Below, piece by piece: positions 8,145 through 17,922 of a DNA stretch of 22,280 nt. Each line of letters begins with the position of its first letter. Position 1 is the first letter of the stretch. The notes beneath the pieces were generated by a model. The model saw only the letters and a program-made list of their open reading frames with translations, had not been told where the DNA came from and did not search any database. The DNA is from CALKHQ01 sp050329975. GTDB lineage: Bacteria; Pseudomonadota; Alphaproteobacteria; CALKHQ01. Both the position numbers and the translations under genes were made by a program. Where the stretch lies: the NCBI GenBank assembly GCA_050329975.1, contig JBHJOG010000118.1, forward strand, positions 1 to 22,280. Reading direction: 5' to 3'.

Positions 8145-9545
8145 TCATCTCGCCGGCGGCGGGCCGCCGGCTCCACGCTCGAACGCCGCGCGCGACCAGG
8201 TCACCGTCACCACCGCCCCGCCCCCGCTCTCGCGCGGGGCGTTGTGGTAGGCGACATGCGCTCCGCTGCGGCCGAGCAGCGTCTCGGCGATGAACACGCC
8301 GAGCCCCATATGTCCGGTGCGGACCCGGCTGCCCGAGCGGGAAACGGATTTGCGACTGGACATATAGGGTTCGCCGAGCCGCGTCAAAATCGACGTGGCG
8401 AAGCCGGGTCCGTCGTCCTGGATCTCTACCGATACCGTGGCCGCGGTCCATTCCACGGTCAGCACCACCTCATGACGGGCGAACTGCACCGCATTCTCGA
8501 TCAGCGTGCCCAGCCCGCGGCGGATTTCCGGGGAGTTGTCGATCAGGGGCTCGTCGCTCTCCGCCTCGCCGACCTCGACCGCCACCGCGATGCTTGTGCT
8601 CCTGTAGGCCTCGCAGACGCTCTCCAGCAGCGCGGTCACCGGCAGCACGCGGAAGGTGGTGTCGGGGCCCAGCCCGCTCTCGTCCGACTGGTTGGAGAGC
8701 CGGGTCAGGATTTCGCGGCAGCGGTTGGTCTGGGACAGCAGCAGCATGATGTCGTCGCGCAGCGGCCCGTCCTCGGGCAGGTCGTTCTGCAGCTCCTTCG
8801 CCACGACGGTGATCGTCGCCAACGGCGAGCCGAGTTCGTGGGCCGCCGCTGCCGCCAGGGCGCCGATCGCCGACCGCCGCTGCTCGCGGGCGAGTGCGAT
8901 CTGCGTGTCGGCGAGCGCGCTGCTGATCCGCCGGCTCTCCTCGGCGACCCGGCCGACATAGACCGCGATGAAGATCGTGCTGAGGCAGAGCGCGGTCCAG
9001 ACGCCGGCCAGGTAGATCGCCGGCAGGTCGAAGGGCTGCGCCTCCGGCATCGGCAGCGGCTCGAAGTAGAAGGCGATGAAGGAGGCGCAGCCGAGCGAGA
9101 GCAGGATCAGGATGATGGTGATCCAGCGGGCCAGGATCGAGGCCGAGATGGCGACCGGCGCCACGATCAGGAAGGCGAAGGGGTTGCCGAGCCCGCCGGT
9201 GAGGTAGAGCAGCGCGGTCAGCTGGACGATGTCGTAGCCGAGCATGAAGGCGGCGTCGCGGTCGCTGATCCGGGCCTGGGCCGGGCGGATCACCTGGACG
9301 GCGAGGTTGAGCGCCGCGGAGGCGGCGATCACGGTCAACGCCGCCACCAGCGGCAGCGGATGGCCGAGGCCGAAATGGACGAACAGGACGGCGGAGCCCT
9401 GGCCGATCACTCCGAACCAGCGGATCAGGACCAGGGTGCGCAGGCTGACCGGCGCCGGCGCATCGCCCGCAGGCGTCGGGCCCGCGGGCCAGGAGACGCG
9501 CTCGTCGTCCTGCTCGCGGCTCGGCGGCTGCGCTGTGCTGGTCAT
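8145..9545 (-). CDS. regB: RegB/ActS/PrrB-type redox sensor histidine kinase
   Basis: This 466-residue membrane kinase has an N-terminal sensor of about six hydrophobic segments (about 36-200) that contains the ubiquinone-binding signature GGLGNPF (117-123). The dimerisation domain has the phospho-acceptor H236 in AAHELGSPLATI. C276 in NRCREIL lies exactly 40 residues later, the same spacing as H225 and the redox-active C265 of Rhodobacter capsulatus RegB. The ATP domain shows the N-box ENAVQFA, the G1 box DDGPGF and a G2-like GLGVFIAETL. It autophosphorylates under reducing conditions and phosphorylates RegA. The start at 9545 has no strong ribosome binding site, and the first 30 residues are low in conservation. 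In Rhodobacter regB and regA are divergent with senC between; here they are in tandem and no senC is present. Confidence 0.95.
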   Translation of the reverse strand: MTSTAQPPSREQDDERVSWPAGPTPAGDAPAPVSLRTLVLIRWFGVIGQGSAVLFVHFGLGHPLPLVAALTVIAASAALNLAVQVIRPAQARISDRDAAFMLGYDIVQLTALLYLTGGLGNPFAFLIVAPVAISASILARWITIILILLSLGCASFIAFYFEPLPMPEAQPFDLPAIYLAGVWTALCLSTIFIAVYVGRVAEESRRISSALADTQIALAREQRRSAIGALAAAAAHELGSPLATITVVAKELQNDLPEDGPLRDDIMLLLSQTNRCREILTRLSNQSDESGLGPDTTFRVLPVTALLESVCEAYRSTSIAVAVEVGEAESDEPLIDNSPEIRRGLGTLIENAVQFARHEVVLTVEWTAATVSVEIQDDGPGFATSILTRLGEPYMSSRKSVSRSGSRVRTGHMGLGVFIAETLLGRSGAHVAYHNAPRESGGGAVVTVTWSRAAFERGAGGPPPAR

Positions 9546-9639
9546 CTGCGCGATCGTCCTGCCCCTGTCCCTCTAGGAGTTGCCGGGCCCGAATGGCCGT
9601 CGCCGCCCAGATGCCCTGCCGTCGCCCCAATTGATCCGG

Positions 9640-9645
9640 TATACT
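9640..9645 (+). promoter_or_regulatory. Possible -10 element of the SYLF gene
   Basis: TATACT sits about 95 bases upstream of the start of the SYLF-domain gene, in the gap that also serves the divergent regB. A weak CTGCCG lies 18 bases further upstream in the -35 position. Called by eye; the -35 match is poor. Confidence 0.3.
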
Positions 9646-9675
9646 CGATTTCGACTCGACAGCCACTGGCGATGG

Positions 9676-9700
9676 CCGGCGCTCCCAGGTCCAGCGCCGG
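9676..9700 (+). promoter_or_regulatory. Leader hairpin upstream of the SYLF gene
   Basis: CCGGCGCT (9676-9683) pairs perfectly with AGCGCCGG (9693-9700) around a 9-base loop. It lies between the TATACT box and the ribosome binding site of the SYLF gene. No T-run follows, so it is more likely a leader structure than a terminator. Confidence 0.3.
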
Positions 9701-9740
9701 GGGCCGTCTCCCAGGGCGGAGCAGGCAGCGAGGAATCGAC

Positions 9741-10448
9741 ATGATGCACGCGCTACGCAGGGCCGTCGCTGGCCTGACCCTACTCGCCGCGATCCCCGCA
9801 GCATTCGCGCTAACCGGCAATCCGGCCGCCGCCCAGGGCTACAGCCAGGAGCAGGAGCTGATCGACAGCGCGACGATCACCTTCAACAAGCTGATCAACG
9901 ACAACCAGTTCACCGCGATCCCCAACTACCTGCGCCAGGCGCAGGGCGTACTGATCGTGCCGGACCTGATCAAGGGCGGCTTCATCGTCGGCGCGGAAGC
10001 CGGCGACGGCGTGCTGCTGCTGCGCCAGCCGGACGGCACCTGGAGCTACCCGGCGTTCTACACCGTCGGCGCCGGCAGCATCGGGTTTCAGATCGGGGTG
10101 GAATCCAAGGAAGTGCTGTACCTGATCATGAACGCCGGCGCGGTCGAGGCGGTGCTGAACGACCAGGCCAAGGTCGGGGTCGACCTGAGCGGCGCATTCG
10201 GCCCGGTCGGCGCCGGCTTCTCCGCCTCGACCACCACCAACATGAACCGCGACATCATCGCCTTCGCCCGCGGCAGCGGCCTGTTCGCCGGCGGCTCGTT
10301 CGAAGGCTCGGTGATCGCGCGCCGCGGCGACATGAACGAGAACTACTACGGGCCGGGCGCCGGCACCCGCGCCATCACCCAGCAGGGCCTGTACAGCAAC
10401 CCCGGCGCCGAGAACCTGCGCAACCTGCTGCGGATCTTCGGCCAGTAG
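9741..10448 (+). CDS. Exported SYLF-domain (Ysc84-like) lipid-binding protein
   Basis: This 235-residue protein has an N-terminal signal peptide (MMHALRRAVAGLTLLAAIPA, with a likely cleavage after AAA near residue 32). A SYLF/Ysc84-type domain fills the rest (about 38-234). Typical features are the helix ending in a run like AQGVLIVPDLIKGGFIVGAE, then YPAFYTVGAGSIGFQIGVE, then the Gly-rich ASTTTNMNRDIIAFARGSGLFAGGSFEGSVI. SYLF domains bind phosphoinositides in eukaryotes. The bacterial members are periplasmic or membrane-associated with no firmly known role. The reading frame stays open far upstream, antisense to regB, but the start at 9741 is set by the signal peptide and by GAGGA a few bases upstream. 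The stop is 7 bases from that of the convergent GST gene. No partner gene is evident. Confidence 0.9.
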   Translation: MMHALRRAVAGLTLLAAIPAAFALTGNPAAAQGYSQEQELIDSATITFNKLINDNQFTAIPNYLRQAQGVLIVPDLIKGGFIVGAEAGDGVLLLRQPDGTWSYPAFYTVGAGSIGFQIGVESKEVLYLIMNAGAVEAVLNDQAKVGVDLSGAFGPVGAGFSASTTTNMNRDIIAFARGSGLFAGGSFEGSVIARRGDMNENYYGPGAGTRAITQQGLYSNPGAENLRNLLRIFGQ

Positions 10449-10455
10449 CCGCCGG

Positions 10456-11154
10456 CTACGCCGGGATCTTCAGACCGCGCTCGGTCGCCGGCCGGGCGAG
10501 ACAGCGCTCCAGCCAGCCGGTCACCTCGGGGAAGTCCGCGATGCCGACGATCTCGCCGGCGCCGTAGAAGCCCACCAGCGTCCGGACCCAGGGAAAGGTC
10601 GCGATGTCGGCGATGCTGTAGTCGTCGCCCATGATCCAGCGGCGGCCGGTCAGCTGGCCGTCGAGCACGCCCAGCAGCCGCCGGCTCTCGCCCGCGTAGC
10701 GGTTGGCCGGATAGGGGTCCTTGACCTTGTCGGCGGCGAACTTGAAGAAGTGGCCCAGCTGGCCGAAGAAGGGTCCGACGCCGCCCATCTGGAACATCAG
10801 CCACTGGATGCACTGCCAGCGCGCGTGCGGGTCGGCCGGGATCAGCCGGCCGGTTTTCTCGGCCAGGTAGAGCAGGATCGCGCCGCTCTCGAACAGCGGC
10901 AGCGGCTTGCCGCCGGGCCCGTCCGGGTCGATGATCGCGGGGATCTTGTTGTTCGGGTTGAGCGACAGGAACTCGGGCGTCATCTGGTCGTCGTCGGCGA
11001 AGGCGACCTTGTGCGCCTCGTAGGGCAGCCCCAGCTCCTCCAGGGCGATCGAGACCTTCAGGCCGTTGGGCGTGCCCAGAGTGTAGAGTTGGAGACGGTC
11101 CGGGTGGACCGCCGGCCAGCGTTGCGTGATCATGAAGGTCGACAGATCGCCCAT
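10456..11154 (-). CDS. Glutathione S-transferase family protein (Nu-class-like)
   Basis: This 232-residue cytoplasmic protein has a thioredoxin-fold N-terminal domain (about 21-103) and an all-helical C-terminal domain. The N-terminus reads LQLYTLGTPNGLKVSIALEE, with TPNG at 28-31, the signature of YfcG/YghU-like Nu-class enzymes that act as glutathione-dependent disulfide oxidoreductases. The glutathione-binding ESGA is at 89-92, and the C-terminal domain keeps GDDYSIADIATFPW. The start is taken at 11154 because GGAGAGGAAG lies just upstream; the frame is open 30 bases further. It is 54 bases downstream of ppdK on the same strand and may be cotranscribed. Substrate is unknown. Confidence 0.9.
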   Translation of the reverse strand: MGDLSTFMITQRWPAVHPDRLQLYTLGTPNGLKVSIALEELGLPYEAHKVAFADDDQMTPEFLSLNPNNKIPAIIDPDGPGGKPLPLFESGAILLYLAEKTGRLIPADPHARWQCIQWLMFQMGGVGPFFGQLGHFFKFAADKVKDPYPANRYAGESRRLLGVLDGQLTGRRWIMGDDYSIADIATFPWVRTLVGFYGAGEIVGIADFPEVTGWLERCLARPATERGLKIPA

Positions 11155-11208
11155 GCGGCTTCCTCTCCGAGTGGTGGTTGCCACAATCTGGCGGCCGTCG
11201 CCGGCCGG

Positions 11209-13914
<2,706 letters not shown>

Positions 13915-14032
13915 ACGGCCCTGCCTTGCCTGCTGGATCAGCATCGGATCGGGTTTCATCGCGCACATCCTTCGCATCTGCGAGAGTGATGGAACGCCCG
14001 TCAATGGTACGGGTTGACGCGATGAACGAGAT

Positions 14033-15367
14033 TTAACCCGTGGCGCCCTTTCGCAGTGCACCAGTCACGCCGGCCGGGGCGCGGCGCAACTCGGCCTTCA
14101 CCTGGTCCATGACGTGCCAGGAGGTGGGCAGGTAGTCGTGCAGCCCCTGCCGGCCAGCCAGGATCACGCCGGCCTCCGCCGCCACGGCGCGGGCTCGCGC
14201 GATTTCCTCGACGACGCCGAGCGCGTAGACCGGATAGGCGTGGTCGGTCACCATGCTGCCTTCCAGCCGCAACGTGCCGTCGAACAGGCCGCAGGCGCTC
14301 ATATGAGCCCGGAAGTCGGCGAAGGCGGCTGCGGCCCCCACCGGTGCGTCGCCGGCATCGGTGACCTCGACCGAGCCGTAGCTGCGACCGTCGGCCAGCC
14401 CATAGGCGTCGGAATGCATGGTCAGCCGCTTCCACAGGCCGGCGGCCTGAAAGTTGAACAGCACCATGGCGTCGAAGCCGCGCCGGCCCTCGAAGCTGAC
14501 GAACAGCGAAGTCAGCCGGCTGGAGACCAGCCCGCCGGGCGCGGCGCCGAGCAGGGCCAGCAGCCGGGCCGCCGGGATGGTGCAGATCAGGCGGTCGGCC
14601 GTCAGCTCGCCGCGGTCGGTGGCGAGGCGGAATTCCGTACCGCTCCTGGCGATGCGGCAGACCGCCTCGCCGAGCCGGAACGTCGCCCCGCGAGTCTCCA
14701 GCGCCGTGCGCACCGGCTCGTAGAAGGCGGCGAAACCGGCGCGCGGCCGGACCAGCACCTGCTGCGCCGGCGGACGGTGCGGGCGCAGCCGTGCCGGCAG
14801 CAGCCGCCCGCCGGCGCGCGCCAGCAGGCTGCCGATGCGGGCCGCGCGCATGATCTGCTGCATCCGCTTGTCGGCGAACAGCGGGTCGATCCGGTCCGGC
14901 GGCAGCCCGTAGAACCGGGTCAGGTAGTTCTCCAGCCCGAGCTGGCGATAGAGCCGGCGGCCGATCATCCGCGCGGTCACGTCGGCGACGTCGCGCGGAG
15001 GGCCGCGGCGCAGCCGGCCGGCGGCGAGGCTAGCGAGCGCGGCCGCCAGCCGGTGCGGCGGCAGTCCCAGGATCTCGCGCTCGTCGAACGGGTAGCGGCG
15101 GATGCGGCCGTCGGGGGCAATGCGCTGGTAGGCGATGTGCAGCGGCACGCAGCGCGCCTCCACCTCCGGGAACTGGGTGAACAGCGGAAAGCCGGGAAAG
15201 AAGACGAAGCTGCCGATGTCGAAGCTGTACGGCCCGATCTCGTGCGAGATGTGGTTGCCGCCGAGGTGGTCGTATTCGTCGACCACCGTCACATCATGCC
15301 CCGCCCCGCTCTCCTCGAGTGCGGCGGTGAGCCCGGCGATGCCGGCGCCCAGGACGATGGTGCGCAT
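14033..15367 (-). CDS. FAD-dependent oxidoreductase, amine-oxidase/UDP-galactopyranose-mutase-like
   Basis: This 444-residue flavoprotein begins MRTIVLGAGIAGLTAALE, the dinucleotide-binding GxGxxG fold (7-13), with an acidic residue after the second strand (VVDEYDHLGG) as in FAD-binding proteins. Blocks such as HLGGNHISHEIGPYSFDIGS and a second FAD stretch at the C-terminus (AGVILAGRQGLHDYLPTSW) place it among the protoporphyrinogen-oxidase, phytoene-desaturase and UDP-galactopyranose-mutase-like NAD(P)-binding Rossmann oxidoreductases. It has no signal peptide or clear membrane span. No glycan, carotenoid or haem genes are nearby, so the substrate is unknown. The start at 15367 has no Shine-Dalgarno sequence but the GxGxxG motif follows at once, as expected. 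It is upstream of ppdK on the same strand and may share its transcript. Confidence 0.75.
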   Translation of the reverse strand: MRTIVLGAGIAGLTAALEESGAGHDVTVVDEYDHLGGNHISHEIGPYSFDIGSFVFFPGFPLFTQFPEVEARCVPLHIAYQRIAPDGRIRRYPFDEREILGLPPHRLAAALASLAAGRLRRGPPRDVADVTARMIGRRLYRQLGLENYLTRFYGLPPDRIDPLFADKRMQQIMRAARIGSLLARAGGRLLPARLRPHRPPAQQVLVRPRAGFAAFYEPVRTALETRGATFRLGEAVCRIARSGTEFRLATDRGELTADRLICTIPAARLLALLGAAPGGLVSSRLTSLFVSFEGRRGFDAMVLFNFQAAGLWKRLTMHSDAYGLADGRSYGSVEVTDAGDAPVGAAAAFADFRAHMSACGLFDGTLRLEGSMVTDHAYPVYALGVVEEIARARAVAAEAGVILAGRQGLHDYLPTSWHVMDQVKAELRRAPAGVTGALRKGATG

Positions 15368-15491
15368 TGGATGGTGACCGGATTGTTGTTGTCGGGCTTT
15401 GCTTGGCTATGCGACTCCCACCGGCGTCGTTCCTCAGTCCCGACAAACTGTCGCCCATACCGGTCTGGACGGCACGTTAAGCTCCAGACAG

Positions 15492-15917
15492 CTACCAGCG
15501 GATCATGTCGAGCCGTCCGCCGAACGAGGTCGGAACCCCGATCAGCAACGGAGGATGAAAGCGCGCTAAAATGTCGACCAGCTCGGGCCAGCGGTTGATC
15601 AGCAGCGCCGCCTGCCGGTTGACCGGCAACTTGGTGAACGGTGCGCTGAGCCACAGCCCGGACAGTCGGGCCCGGCGAAAAGCCTCCTTCTCCGCTTTGT
15701 TGCGCGTGAGTCGCCTGTCCCCAGTCACCACGATCCACGCGCGATGGTCTTCGCCGAGGGCCCTGATCCAATCGAGATCTGCCGCGTCGGGACCCAAGGC
15801 CAAGCCGGCACCGGCCGCATTCCGGATGTGGACGGCGTGCTGCTGGAGGTGGCCGACGAAACCGGCGATCGTCGCGGCAAGGGTTGGCGACGTGCAATTG
15901 TCGAACAGGACGTTCAC
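15492..15917 (-). CDS. VapC45-like PIN-domain toxin
   Basis: This 141-residue protein resembles the PIN-like toxin VapC45 of Mycobacterium tuberculosis (Rv2019, similar length). It begins MNVLFDNCTSP with acidic D6, followed by D44/D47/D49 in PDAADLDWI and D67 in WIVVTGDRRLTR, a spacing consistent with the metal-binding acidic residues of a PIN ribonuclease. The start is GTG and overlaps the stop codon of the upstream antitoxin gene by four bases (GTGA). There is no separate ribosome binding site, so translation should depend on the antitoxin gene. PIN toxins cleave specific RNAs; the target here is unknown. Identification is by overall pattern and by its partner, not by alignment. Confidence 0.75.
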   Translation of the reverse strand: MNVLFDNCTSPTLAATIAGFVGHLQQHAVHIRNAAGAGLALGPDAADLDWIRALGEDHRAWIVVTGDRRLTRNKAEKEAFRRARLSGLWLSAPFTKLPVNRQAALLINRWPELVDILARFHPPLLIGVPTSFGGRLDMIRW

Positions 15918-16606
15918 GCCGCGCGGGCGACGCCATCCGGGTCCATGAAGGCCAGTGCCCGCCTGACGGCGCGCTCCGGGACCGAATAGACCCGGGCGGC
16001 GGCCTTTACGGAGCCCTCGGCCGCAACCGCATCGGCCAGGATGTCGGCCGGGACGCCGGTTTCTGCCTCGATCGGCTGACCGAAACTGCGGTGCGGATCG
16101 AGGACGATGCCCGGGGCCACATGCCAGCGGACCGGCTCGCCCGCATCGTCGAAGTCCAGCTTCTTGAAGGAAGGCTCGATGATCCGCTGCATCGCATACT
16201 GGTCCCTGAACACGTCGATCATCTCCTCGTTCTCCTTCGACAGGACGAGGAAGATGCTCTTGCCGTCAGTGCGGAACCGATCGGTCGACAACGGCCGGTC
16301 CATGCCGAACCGGTCGCGCGCGATCTCGATGGCGCGGCGGACCATTCGCAGCGACAGCCGCTCCCTGACCAGCGCCGCGACGACGCGGATCTCGGTCAGA
16401 TCGCGAAAGCCCAGGTAGAGACTGTCGTCGCCAAGATCAATCTGCGACGACCAGAGGGCGGAATGGTCCCGGCCCCGCGCGCGGTAGCCCCGAAGCCAGC
16501 GGCGGACCGCGGTCTGCCGGGCACCGGTGAAGCGCTCGGCGTCGCGGGCCGTATAGAGTCCGACCCCGACCAGGCTGAGATCGGGCCGCGGCGTGCCGCC
16601 ATCCAT
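15914..16606 (-). CDS. VapB45-like antitoxin / DUF433-type regulator
   Basis: This 230-residue protein has an N-terminal MerR-like helix-turn-helix (about 16-42, YTARDAERFTGARQTAVRRWLRGYR), a middle region with FRDLTEIRVVAALVRE, and a C-terminal DUF433-like segment (about 175-225, FGQPIEAETGVPADIL, then SVKAAARVYSVPERAVRRAL). This layout and size match M. tuberculosis VapB45 (Rv2018). Such antitoxins bind their toxin and repress their own promoter. A GGGAGG ribosome binding site lies just upstream of the ATG at 16606. The gene is the first of a two-gene unit and stands 141 bases from the stop of gap. The N-terminal DNA-binding part is clear; the antitoxin role is inferred from the overlapping PIN gene. 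Confidence 0.75.
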   Translation of the reverse strand: MDGGTPRPDLSLVGVGLYTARDAERFTGARQTAVRRWLRGYRARGRDHSALWSSQIDLGDDSLYLGFRDLTEIRVVAALVRERLSLRMVRRAIEIARDRFGMDRPLSTDRFRTDGKSIFLVLSKENEEMIDVFRDQYAMQRIIEPSFKKLDFDDAGEPVRWHVAPGIVLDPHRSFGQPIEAETGVPADILADAVAAEGSVKAAARVYSVPERAVRRALAFMDPDGVARAA

Positions 16607-16747
16607 CGCATCACCCTCCCAACTATTCGAGGAGTCTAGGATACGCGGACCGTGATGTCGATGAGCGTGCCGGCGGAACCTCGCCCCCCAAGAGCAAAGC
16701 GCCGGACCGTTGCCGGCCCGGTGCCCGGTCGTCCCCGCTGAGCGCGG

Positions 16748-17758
16748 TCAGTTGGCGAGCTTGCCCATGGCGAGCGCGGTGTCGGCCATGCGGGTGGAGA
16801 AGCCCCACTCGTTGTCGTACCAGGCGAGCACGCGCACGAAGCTGCCCTCCATGACCACGGTCTGGGTCAGGTCGAAGGTCGAGCTGGCCGGGTTGTGGTT
16901 GAAGTCGGTGGAGACCAGCTCCTCCTCGGTGGTGTCGAGGATGCCCTTGAGCCTGCCGCCGCTGGCCTGCCGGATCGCACCGTTGATCTCCTCGACGCTG
17001 GTGGCGCGCTTTGCATCGAAGGTGAAGTCGATCATCGAGACGTTGGGGGTCGGAACCCGGATCGAGCTGCCGTCGAGCTTGCCCTTCAGCTCCGGCAGCA
17101 CCAGGCCGACCGCCTTGGCCGCGCCGGTCGAGGTCGGGATCATCGAGAGCGCGGCGGCGCGCGCCCGGCGCAGGTCCTTGTGCAGCGTGTCGAGCACCGG
17201 CTGGTCGCCGGTATAGCTGTGGATCGTGGTCATATAGCCGCGCTCGATCCCGATCGCCTGGTGCAGCACATAGGCCACCGGCGCCAGGCAGTTGGTGGTG
17301 CACGAGGCGTTGGAGACCACCTGATGGCCGGCCTCGAGCTGGTCGTCGTTGACGCCGTAGACGACCGTCAGGTCGGCGCCGGTCGCCGGCGCCGAGACCA
17401 GCACCCGTTTGGCGCCGGCGTCGATGTGCAGCGCCGCCTTTTCGCGGGCGGTGAAGATGCCGGTGCATTCCATCACCACGTCGACGCCGAGCTCGCCCCA
17501 GGGCAGCTTGGTCGGGTCGCGCTCGGCGGTGACCTTGATCTGCCCGGCGCCCAGGTCCATCCAGTCGGTGCCGTGGGTCACCTCGCCGGGGAAACGGCCG
17601 TGCACGCTGTCGTATTTCAGCAGATGGGCGTTGGTCTCGACGCTGCCGAGGTCGTTGATGCCGACGAACTCGATGCCCTCGCGCCCGTACTCGATCGCCG
17701 ATCGCAGGACCAGCCGCCCGATCCGGCCGAAGCCGTTGATGCCTACCCGAACCGACAT
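16748..17758 (-). CDS. gap: Type I glyceraldehyde-3-phosphate dehydrogenase
   Basis: This 336-residue cytoplasmic enzyme oxidises glyceraldehyde 3-phosphate to 1,3-bisphosphoglycerate in glycolysis and runs in reverse in gluconeogenesis and the Calvin cycle. The N-terminal Rossmann motif is GINGFGRIGRL, and D36 in GINDL suggests NAD preference. The catalytic C153 is in SNASCTTNCLAP, with the partner H180 in TTIHSYTGDQ. The C-terminal WYDNEWGFSTRM is intact. The start at 17758 has AGGAGG six bases upstream; the frame is open to 17827 without similarity. It follows tkt on the same strand across 163 bases that contain a two-hairpin element. In many alphaproteobacteria pgk follows gap; here a toxin-antitoxin pair does. 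Confidence 0.97.
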   Translation of the reverse strand: MSVRVGINGFGRIGRLVLRSAIEYGREGIEFVGINDLGSVETNAHLLKYDSVHGRFPGEVTHGTDWMDLGAGQIKVTAERDPTKLPWGELGVDVVMECTGIFTAREKAALHIDAGAKRVLVSAPATGADLTVVYGVNDDQLEAGHQVVSNASCTTNCLAPVAYVLHQAIGIERGYMTTIHSYTGDQPVLDTLHKDLRRARAAALSMIPTSTGAAKAVGLVLPELKGKLDGSSIRVPTPNVSMIDFTFDAKRATSVEEINGAIRQASGGRLKGILDTTEEELVSTDFNHNPASSTFDLTQTVVMEGSFVRVLAWYDNEWGFSTRMADTALAMGKLAN

Positions 17759-17764
17759 GTCATT

Positions 17765-17770
17765 CCTCCT
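17765..17770 (-). promoter_or_regulatory. Ribosome binding site of gap
   Basis: The minus strand reads AGGAGG six bases before the ATG at 17758. It fixes that start over the in-frame upstream extension to 17827. Confidence 0.75.
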
Positions 17771-17821
17771 GTGCTGCGGGCCTGGACGCGCGCGCCCCCG
17801 GCCCGGGAACCTGTTTGCCTC

Positions 17822-17922
17822 GAGCAACCCGCGTCCGCATGGACGCGGATCAGTTGCTCCAGCGCTTTCAACGCGATCAGATCATCTGCTCCAAACCGAT
17901 TCCGGTTTGCAGCAGTTTGATC
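17822..17922 (-). repeat. Two-hairpin palindromic element between tkt and gap
   Basis: Two strong inverted repeats lie back to back. In the first, GAGCAAC (17822-17828) plus CCGCGTCC (17829-17836) pair with GGACGCGG (17841-17848) and, past an ATCA bulge, GTTGCTC (17853-17859), around the loop GCAT. In the second, GATCA (17880-17884), CTGCT (17886-17890) and CAAACCG (17892-17898) pair with CGGTTTG (17903-17909), AGCAG (17911-17915) and TGATC (17918-17922), around the loop ATTC. The last base lies inside the tkt stop codon. No T-run follows, so it is not a classical terminator. The form suggests a dispersed intergenic palindromic repeat that could set tkt and gap mRNA levels. Repeat status cannot be proved from one copy. 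Confidence 0.6.

Noticed and set aside
8022..9740. Upstream extension of the SYLF gene frame across regB
   Set aside because: It is antisense to regB and shows no family resemblance. The true start at 9741 has a signal peptide and a ribosome binding site.
16607..16747. Intrinsic terminator after gap
   Set aside because: The region has GC-rich partial repeats but no clean stem followed by a T-run, so none is called.
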